DNA from: Lewinellaceae bacterium
Lineage (GTDB): Bacteria; Bacteroidota; Bacteroidia; Chitinophagales; Saprospiraceae
NCBI GenBank assembly: GCA_020636215.1
Contig: JACJYG010000004.1
Span: 744,001-808,000 of the forward strand
DNA length: 64,000 nucleotides
Reading direction: 5' to 3'
Positions 58,273 through 64,000 of the stretch are shown here, piece after piece (positions within the stretch are counted from its first letter, which is position 1; every line of letters begins with the position of its first letter). The notes under the pieces were generated by a model. That model had not been told where the DNA came from and searched no databases. It worked only from the letters and a program-made list of their open reading frames with translations. Made by a program: the position numbers and the translations under genes.

Positions 58273-58467
58273 GGGCAAAAATTTCTGCCGAAGATAAGGA
58301 TTTCAGCCAAGGGGCCGCCTCTACTTTTGACAGCGGTGATTAAATCTCCTGTTCAATATTTGATGTATATTTGTGCACCCTCCTACCCCGCCTCCGGGCA
58401 TCCGATGCGACTGAACGCCCGGCGGAAATTAGGATGCCATTTCAACTCAAAACAGGCCTGACAAATT

Positions 58468-59523
58468 ATGGATCCCACATCCCAGGGCTTCCCGCCCATT
58501 GGCGACACCTATTCTGAACTTCCAGCCTCCGCTCCAGCCGGATGGTACAGCCGCCATCGCGGCAAAATATATCCGGCGCTCGTCTTTCTCATTTATGCTG
58601 CCTGGACGGCCTATATGTCTGTCACCAACAGTTGGAAGCTGTTCTGCGACTATTGGCCCGCTTCCCTGACCATGGTCCTGGGATCTTTTGTGGCCGGCGC
58701 TACGGCAGAAGGCGGTGGCGCGGTGGCCTATCCTGTATTCACGAAAGTGCTGCATCTGGCTTCGCAGGATGCCCGCACCTTTTCCCTGATGATCCAGGCC
58801 TTCGGCATGGGCATGGCTTCGATATTTATCCTCACGCGCAAGATCCGCATCCTGCCCCGGATTGTGGCCTGGGTTTCCCTGGGCGGCGTGCTGGGCCAGG
58901 TTTTAGGCACTTACTGGCTGGTGATGCCCAGCCCCTATCCCAAGGTGTTATTTACCTTCGTGACTACCGCTTTCGGAGTAGCCCTCTTCCTGAGCACCTA
59001 TGTACTAAAATGGCGGCCGCTGCCCGGCTTGCCCGGCTGGGGGCCGCGTTACCGCTTTCTCTTTTTCGGCCTGGGCATCTTTGGCGGCACTTTTGCCGCC
59101 CAGGTGGGCTCCGGCATCGATGTGATCACTTTCATGGTGCTGACCCTTGCCTTTGGGGTAGATGAAAAAGTGAGCACCCCCACCACCGTCATCATCATGG
59201 CGCTAAACTCCTGGGTGGGCTTTTTCCTCCACGGTGTCATCTCCAAAGACATCGGCGCCATGTGGAATTACTGGCTGGTGGCTGTCGAGGTAGTGATCAT
59301 CGGCGCACCGCTGGGGGCGTTCCTCACTTCCAAAGCCAACCGTCACACCGTCATCAACTTCATATTAGCCCTTATCTCGCTGGAGCTGGCCACTACCCTT
59401 TGGCTGGTGCCGTTCCAAAACCCGACAGAAGTAATGGTTACTTTTTCGGCCGTTTCTTCCTTTGCCATTGCCTTCTGGCTGATGCTGCGCTTCCGCCGCC
59501 GCCTCAAACCCGTGACGGCGTAA
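58468..59523 (+). CDS. TauE/SafE-family sulfite exporter-like permease
   Basis: 351 aa with eight or so membrane helices (ASLTMVLGSFVAGATAEGGGAVAYP, KIRILPRIVAWVSLGGVLGQ, FLFFGLGIFGGTFAAQVGSGIDV). The GxGGG and QVGSGIDV motifs are typical of the TauE/SafE group, which exports sulfite, sulfoacetate or similar anions. No taurine or sulfur gene is next to it. TATATTTG at 58366 may be its -7 box. Confidence 0.9.
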   Translation: MDPTSQGFPPIGDTYSELPASAPAGWYSRHRGKIYPALVFLIYAAWTAYMSVTNSWKLFCDYWPASLTMVLGSFVAGATAEGGGAVAYPVFTKVLHLASQDARTFSLMIQAFGMGMASIFILTRKIRILPRIVAWVSLGGVLGQVLGTYWLVMPSPYPKVLFTFVTTAFGVALFLSTYVLKWRPLPGLPGWGPRYRFLFFGLGIFGGTFAAQVGSGIDVITFMVLTLAFGVDEKVSTPTTVIIMALNSWVGFFLHGVISKDIGAMWNYWLVAVEVVIIGAPLGAFLTSKANRHTVINFILALISLELATTLWLVPFQNPTEVMVTFSAVSSFAIAFWLMLRFRRRLKPVTA

Positions 59524-59527
59524 ACGC

Positions 59528-60055
59528 TTATTGAACCTCCTGCCGGAAATACGCCATCACCTCCTCCCAGTTGTTCACCCTGGTGAAACGATTTTCGTGG
59601 ATATTATGGGAAGCGGTAAACAACAGGCCCTTACCTCGAAAATGTTCCAGATTGAAGACGTGGTCGTCGATCATGTAATCTGCTTCGACGATACTTTTAT
59701 CGCCACAAAAAACCACGTTCTTCCAGTGGATAAAAGGAAAGTGCTCCTGCAACCAGTCGAACTTGTCCTCAAAGGAAGCCCGAAACTCCATGGCTGCTGT
59801 CACAATGAACACTTCATAATTTTCCATCAGCTCCCGCACCCCCTCCTGGCTGCCTGGCATTACCGGAAGGTCGGCAAAAAAGCCCTTCTCCTGGAGAAAC
59901 TCCCGAATACGTGCTGCCCCGGGGAGTTGGTATATCTTTTTACCCCAATACTCCTCTTCCGCCGGCCGCCGGCCAAACTCCCGCTCATATAACTGCAGGA
60001 ACTTCGGCCTCACATCGGCGATCACTTCATCCATGTCAATAGCTATGCGCTTCAT
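59528..60055 (-). CDS. 5'(3')-deoxyribonucleotidase-type HAD phosphatase
   Basis: 175 aa. HAD motif I is AIDMDEVIADV (D7, D9), motif II is the Thr in FIVTAAMEF, motif III/IV is DKSIVEADYMIDDHVFN. This matches the NT5C-like 5'-nucleotidases that dephosphorylate dNMPs. Cytoplasmic. Converges with the TauE gene (4-bp gap). Confidence 0.9.
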   Translation of the reverse strand: MKRIAIDMDEVIADVRPKFLQLYEREFGRRPAEEEYWGKKIYQLPGAARIREFLQEKGFFADLPVMPGSQEGVRELMENYEVFIVTAAMEFRASFEDKFDWLQEHFPFIHWKNVVFCGDKSIVEADYMIDDHVFNLEHFRGKGLLFTASHNIHENRFTRVNNWEEVMAYFRQEVQ

Positions 60056-60134
60056 CGATTGTCAGTTGTTAGTGGTTGTTTTCATAGAAGCCCCCCTACC
60101 CCGTAGCCGTCCGCTATTGCATCCGGGCAAGCCG

Positions 60135-60206
60135 CGTCTCTTCGAGCCGGGTAAACCACGTCTCTTCGAGCCGGGTAAACCACGTCTCTTCGAGCCGGGT
60201 AAACAT
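60135..60206. repeat. 24-bp tandem repeat x3
   Basis: Three identical copies of a 24-bp unit (CGTCTCTTCGAGCCGGGTAA plus ACCA, last copy slightly changed) between the nucleotidase start and the RND stop. Each unit contains the dispersed motif CGAGCCGGGYAARC seen at 8015, 10112 and 29373. Confidence 0.9.
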
Positions 60207-60221
60207 CGTAAACCGTACACC

Positions 60222-63200
60222 CTAAAACGGCAACATACCCTGCCCCCACATAGCAGCTACAACCGCAATGCCTACGACCGTGAATAAGACATACCACAAA
60301 AACTCGTATCCTGTTTCCCGGCGCAGGGCGGATTCTACGCCCTCATAAGTAGGCTTCACGCCATTCCAGGCGTAGGAAGCGTAAACCTTTATCCGGTTAA
60401 CAACGATCAGGAATACGGGGAGCAGAATAAGGATCACCACCGTAGTAGCCAGCAAGCCGAAAGAAACGGCTATGGCCATGGGAATAAGGAATTGCGCCTG
60501 TAGGCTGCGCTCCAGCAACAGCGGCGCCAGGCCGGCAAAGGTTGTCACCGAAGTTAGTACGATAGGCCGAAAGCGCGTAAGGCCCGCTTCATAGATGGCA
60601 TCCATCTGAGGCCGGCCCTTTTCAATCAGGGAGTTGTAAGTACTGACTAAAACCAGGGCATCGTTTACCAGTATACCGATCAGGGCAATAATACCCAGGA
60701 AAGAGAACAGGCTAATGGGCAAGTCCATCAACCAGTGCCCCCAGCCCACGCCGATCATGCCAAAGGGAATGAGGAGAAATACTGCGGCCGTTTGGCCAAT
60801 TGACCGAAAGGTAAGGGCGATCACGAAAAACATCAGCGCCAACACCACAATCCCTACAAGCTGAATAGATTTGGCCGATTTCTCCTGTTCCCGGTTTTGC
60901 CCCTCAAACAAGGCGGATACGGAGGGAAAATCCGCCAGGGCCCGGGGAATTATTTCACTCCGAAGGTTATTGGTCATATCACTGACCGATACGTCATCCC
61001 GGGAAACATCCGATTCCACCTTGATCTCCCGTTTTCCATCGATGTGGTTGATATTGATGAGGCCCCGTTTGACCTCCATTTCGGCAATTTCAGAAAGAGG
61101 GAACTCCCGGCCATCCTGAAACCGCACCCGCATGTCTTGTAGTTTGTCCAGTCCAGACCGGTCCGCTTCATCATAGCGCACCCAGACGCGCACTTCATCG
61201 CGGCCGCGCTGCAGGCGTTGCACTTCGCTTCCGAAGAAGCCGCTCCGCACCTGCCCGACTACTTCCTGGAGGTTGAGCCCCAGGTAACGGCCTTTTTCCT
61301 TGAGGGTAATGTTCACCTCCCGCAGGCCTTCCTGGTTATTGTCCACCACATCGGTCAACTCGGTAAGCGCCTGCATTTCGGCCTTCACTTTTTCAGTAGC
61401 GGCCTTTAGTTCGGCGTAATTTTCTCCAACTAATGAAATGGAGATAGGCTTGCCAAACGCCGACTGGGCGCCGTATGATACGACTTCCGCCATGGGTATA
61501 TCGCCGACTTCGCTACGGATGACGTTGATCACGTCCCGCAGGGAAAGGCTGTCTCGGTTCTCCCCATCGAGCAGGTTGATACTCAGTCCGCCCGCATAGG
61601 TACTGGGGCCTATATTCTTTTCTACTTGCCGGATTGCCTGCTTTTCTCCTTTGAAGAAGTGCTGGCTAAGCTGTTCATTGGCGCGCCAGGTCGCCGCCTC
61701 GATATGGTCCAGCCAATCCATGGTGATGTGCTCCCGGGTGCCGGCCGGCATTTGCAGGGTGATCTGTATGTCATCGCGCTCAATAACGGGGAAGAAGGTT
61801 GTCCGGATAATCCCCCCGCCAATAGCGCCGAAAGTAAGGACGAGCAGGGCCACCATGCCGGCAAAGGACAGGAACTTATTGTTCATGGCAAACCGCAGTA
61901 TGGGCGCATAGGTGCGGTCGCGCATCCAGTACATCATTCTCTCGAACCCCCGTTGTAGCCAGTTGAGGCTCCGGTCGGGGCTCAGGGCCTTACTGTGGGC
62001 CACGTGGGTCGGCAATATAATGCCCCCTTCAATGAGGGAGAAAGTGAGCGAAAAAATAACCACAATGGCCATCTCCGAGAAAAAGTCGCCAAGCCGGCCG
62101 TCAATGAAAAGAAAGGAGGAAAAAGCCAGTACGGTGGTGATAATGGCGGCAAATACCGCTGGCAATACCTGAAGCGTGCCATCCAGGGCCGCCTTTAAGC
62201 GGGGCTCTCCCCGCTCGTAATTCTGATAAATATTCTCCCCGATGACGATACCGTCATCGACCAAAATCCCGATCACCAGGATCATGCCGAACAAAGAGAT
62301 TACGTTCAGCGTAATGCCCAGGGCATTGGCCAGGATGAACATGCCGGCAAAGGAGATGGGAATGGAAATAGCCACCCAGAAGGCCAGCCGCCAGTGTAGG
62401 AACATAGCGAGCAACAGCACCACGATAACGAACCCCAGAATGCCGTTCTCTGTCAGCAAAGCAATACGCTGGCGGAGGATAACCGTACCGTCGCGGATCA
62501 TGATGGCCTGAACAGCCTGGTTATTTTTATTGAAGCCTTCCATATAGGCTTTCACCTTATCCGTGACGGAGATGACATCTTCTTCGAGGGTATTTTGCAC
62601 CGTGACCACAACCGAAGGATGCCCGTTGAGGAAGCTACGGCTGGGGGTATCGGCCCATTGGTCGGTGATATTAGCGATTTGGTGCAGGCGAACCACACTG
62701 CCTTCGGGCGTGGTTTTGACCACAATATCCCTCAGCCCTTCTGCATAGTAAGCTTTGTTTCGGGCCCGCACGAGCAGTTCTTCGTCCTTGCCCTTGATGG
62801 TGCCCCCGGTGAGCTCAATATTGGCATTGCGCACTGCCTGTGTCGCCTGTTGGAATGTCAGGCCGTAAGCCCGCAGGTCGCGTTCGCGAAAAGCGATCTC
62901 GATCTCTTCCTCAGGAAAACCGCTCAGGCTCACCTTTGAAATGCCATCGATCGCCAGCAGATCATCCTCTACCTGCCGGCTATAGCGTTTGAGCGTTTTC
63001 AGGTCCACATCGCCGCTGATAGCATAACTGATGGCGAAACCCAGGTTTTCCTGCCTGAAGACAGTTGGCGGCTCCATGCCCACCGGAAAGGAGCTGATCT
63101 GGTCGACGGCGTTTTTGACATCCTGCAGGACGAGGTCGGGTTTGTAGCCTTTGAGTACTTCGACCGTCACCGTACCGCTGTTTTCCCTGGACACGGAGGT

Positions 63201-63443
63201 ATACCGCTCTACCCCGGTCACCCCCTTAAGGTTTTCTTCGATCTTTTTGACAATTCCTTCCTCGATCTCTTCGGGGGAAGCGCCGGGGTAAACGATCTGT
63301 ATCTGGATGATGCGGCTTTCCACTTCGGGGAAGAAAGTCGATTTCATGTTCATCATGCCCACCACCCCCATGATGAGGATGCCAAACATAATGAGGTTGG
63401 CCGCTACCGGAAATTTTATGAAATAGTTGAGGAACGCTCTCAT
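60222..63443 (-). CDS. RND efflux transporter permease (AcrB/HAE family)
   Basis: 1073 aa. Two sets of membrane helices around two porter domains: N-terminal FPVAANLIMFGILIMGVVGM, first porter domain (about 40-330), helices with LVIGILVDDGIVIGENIYQN carrying the essential Asp pair of the proton relay, second porter domain, and helices GIIALIGILVNDALVLVS. It imports protons and exports drugs, lipids or metals. Immediately follows the adaptor gene (63-bp gap), typical of an efflux operon. Confidence 0.95.
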   Translation of the reverse strand: MRAFLNYFIKFPVAANLIMFGILIMGVVGMMNMKSTFFPEVESRIIQIQIVYPGASPEEIEEGIVKKIEENLKGVTGVERYTSVSRENSGTVTVEVLKGYKPDLVLQDVKNAVDQISSFPVGMEPPTVFRQENLGFAISYAISGDVDLKTLKRYSRQVEDDLLAIDGISKVSLSGFPEEEIEIAFRERDLRAYGLTFQQATQAVRNANIELTGGTIKGKDEELLVRARNKAYYAEGLRDIVVKTTPEGSVVRLHQIANITDQWADTPSRSFLNGHPSVVVTVQNTLEEDVISVTDKVKAYMEGFNKNNQAVQAIMIRDGTVILRQRIALLTENGILGFVIVVLLLAMFLHWRLAFWVAISIPISFAGMFILANALGITLNVISLFGMILVIGILVDDGIVIGENIYQNYERGEPRLKAALDGTLQVLPAVFAAIITTVLAFSSFLFIDGRLGDFFSEMAIVVIFSLTFSLIEGGIILPTHVAHSKALSPDRSLNWLQRGFERMMYWMRDRTYAPILRFAMNNKFLSFAGMVALLVLTFGAIGGGIIRTTFFPVIERDDIQITLQMPAGTREHITMDWLDHIEAATWRANEQLSQHFFKGEKQAIRQVEKNIGPSTYAGGLSINLLDGENRDSLSLRDVINVIRSEVGDIPMAEVVSYGAQSAFGKPISISLVGENYAELKAATEKVKAEMQALTELTDVVDNNQEGLREVNITLKEKGRYLGLNLQEVVGQVRSGFFGSEVQRLQRGRDEVRVWVRYDEADRSGLDKLQDMRVRFQDGREFPLSEIAEMEVKRGLININHIDGKREIKVESDVSRDDVSVSDMTNNLRSEIIPRALADFPSVSALFEGQNREQEKSAKSIQLVGIVVLALMFFVIALTFRSIGQTAAVFLLIPFGMIGVGWGHWLMDLPISLFSFLGIIALIGILVNDALVLVSTYNSLIEKGRPQMDAIYEAGLTRFRPIVLTSVTTFAGLAPLLLERSLQAQFLIPMAIAVSFGLLATTVVILILLPVFLIVVNRIKVYASYAWNGVKPTYEGVESALRRETGYEFLWYVLFTVVGIAVVAAMWGQGMLPF

Positions 63444-63506
63444 TGGGAAGCTATTCTTAAAGTGAATGCACTATTTGTAATTCAGAAAAGGAAGGTGAAG
63501 TAGTGG

Positions 63507-64000
63507 TTATTCGTCCGCCATTGCACCGCCCCTGCTGTTTTGGGTTCCACTGGTTTTACCAGGGGACACGGCCACCTTCATGCCATCGAAAGCGCCGGGC
63601 ACCGGCTGGGCGAGGATGGGCGTAAAGTTTTCCAAACCGCGGACAATGGCCGCTTCTTCCCGGATGCGAACAACCTGCACCGGCTGAAGGCGCAAGGTGG
63701 AGTCTTCCAGCACGTAAACTGAATTCTGGTTGACCAGCAGGTTGCGGGGCAACTCTGTTGCCTCCCCGATATTGCTGCCTTCCACCGCGCCGCGCAGGTA
63801 CATGCCCTCCCGCAGCTGTTCGCCACTAACACTGACGAATACCTTGACCGTTTGAGTGCCTGGGTCTACCTGGTCGTTAATGCGCTTGATGCGCCCATTC
63901 CACTGGCCGGCGATATCTTCCGAATACAAAGACACCGGGCTGCCTGGTTTGATATATTTCAGATCGCGCAGGGCTACGGTAGCCTCCAGTTCATAATTGC
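63507..64000 (-). CDS. RND efflux periplasmic adaptor (HlyD family), N-terminus beyond window
   Basis: C-terminal part only, at least 164 aa, open to the right edge. Readable beta-barrel and membrane-proximal parts: KRINDQVDPGTQTVKVFVSV, LREGMYLRGAVEG, LPRNLLVNQNSVYVLEDSTL. A GTG at 63935 is internal, not the start. Adaptor of the pump encoded next. Confidence 0.9.
   Translation of the reverse strand, partial: NYELEATVALRDLKYIKPGSPVSLYSEDIAGQWNGRIKRINDQVDPGTQTVKVFVSVSGEQLREGMYLRGAVEGSNIGEATELPRNLLVNQNSVYVLEDSTLRLQPVQVVRIREEAAIVRGLENFTPILAQPVPGAFDGMKVAVSPGKTSGTQNSRGGAMADE

Noticed and set aside
60135..60206. Possible CRISPR-like 24-bp repeats
   Set aside because: The three units are directly joined with no spacers.

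Overview
The window looks like chromosomal DNA of a member of the Bacteroidota, most likely a saprospiral (Lewinella/Phaeodactylibacter-like) bacterium. The reasons are four secreted proteins ending in type IX secretion (T9SS) sorting domains, SusD-less TonB/RND envelope genes, Bacteroidota-type promoters (TTTG - about 20 bp - TANNTTTG), many lipoproteins, and several families rarely seen elsewhere (DUF2911, PD40-OmpA fusions, BtuG-like propellers). The genus is inference. No tRNA, rRNA, CRISPR array or transposase gene was recognised.

Layout. 0-2 kb: TolC and adaptor genes of an RND efflux operon running off the left edge. 2-13.5 kb: a nuclease-like orphan, a secreted agmatine/peptidylarginine deiminase, coiled-coil and OmpA-like envelope proteins, a Tyr/Trp-rich protein, and a tandem pair of almost identical T9SS cargo proteins. 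13.5-30.6 kb: an M28 peptidase, a PD40-OmpA protein, a DUF2911 protein, an operon of LVIVD-type lipoproteins, and a Tat-exported sugar-metabolism cluster (isomerase, ApbE, Gfo/Idh oxidoreductase, SUMF1-like protein), followed by a GH100-like glycosidase.

30.6-49 kb is the most unusual part: a dense, visibly more AT-rich block of small stress-type proteins (CsbD, HPF/RaiA, Lmo0937-type, Thivi_2564-type, glycine-zipper OmpA, two related coiled-coil lipoproteins, two beta-barrel proteins), a CheB-CheR-PAS protein, and a glycan operon (GT4-glycosidase fusion, PIG-L deacetylase, GT4). Eight copies of one 38-bp regulatory sequence lie in this block. Each holds two direct repeats TTRCAYNATT exactly 21 bp apart plus a CACACAT tail. 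Seven copies sit about 70-115 bp upstream of a start codon in a fixed orientation, and one sits upstream of a gene-less stretch ending in a terminator (candidate small RNA). An AraC-type regulator lies in the same block, and its stop codon is inside one of the sites. I propose this as a local stress regulon.

49-55 kb: an M1 aminopeptidase with a T9SS tail, then a cobalamin riboswitch driving a BtuB-type receptor and a BtuG-like surface propeller. 55-64 kb: a LolC/E-type permease, TolC, GtrA, TauE/SafE, a 5'-nucleotidase, and an RND pump with its adaptor running off the right edge.

A second theme is repeated DNA between genes: at least eight minisatellite arrays of 7-9 bp units, a 24-bp x3 array, several dispersed intergenic repeats, and MITE-like elements with inverted ends.
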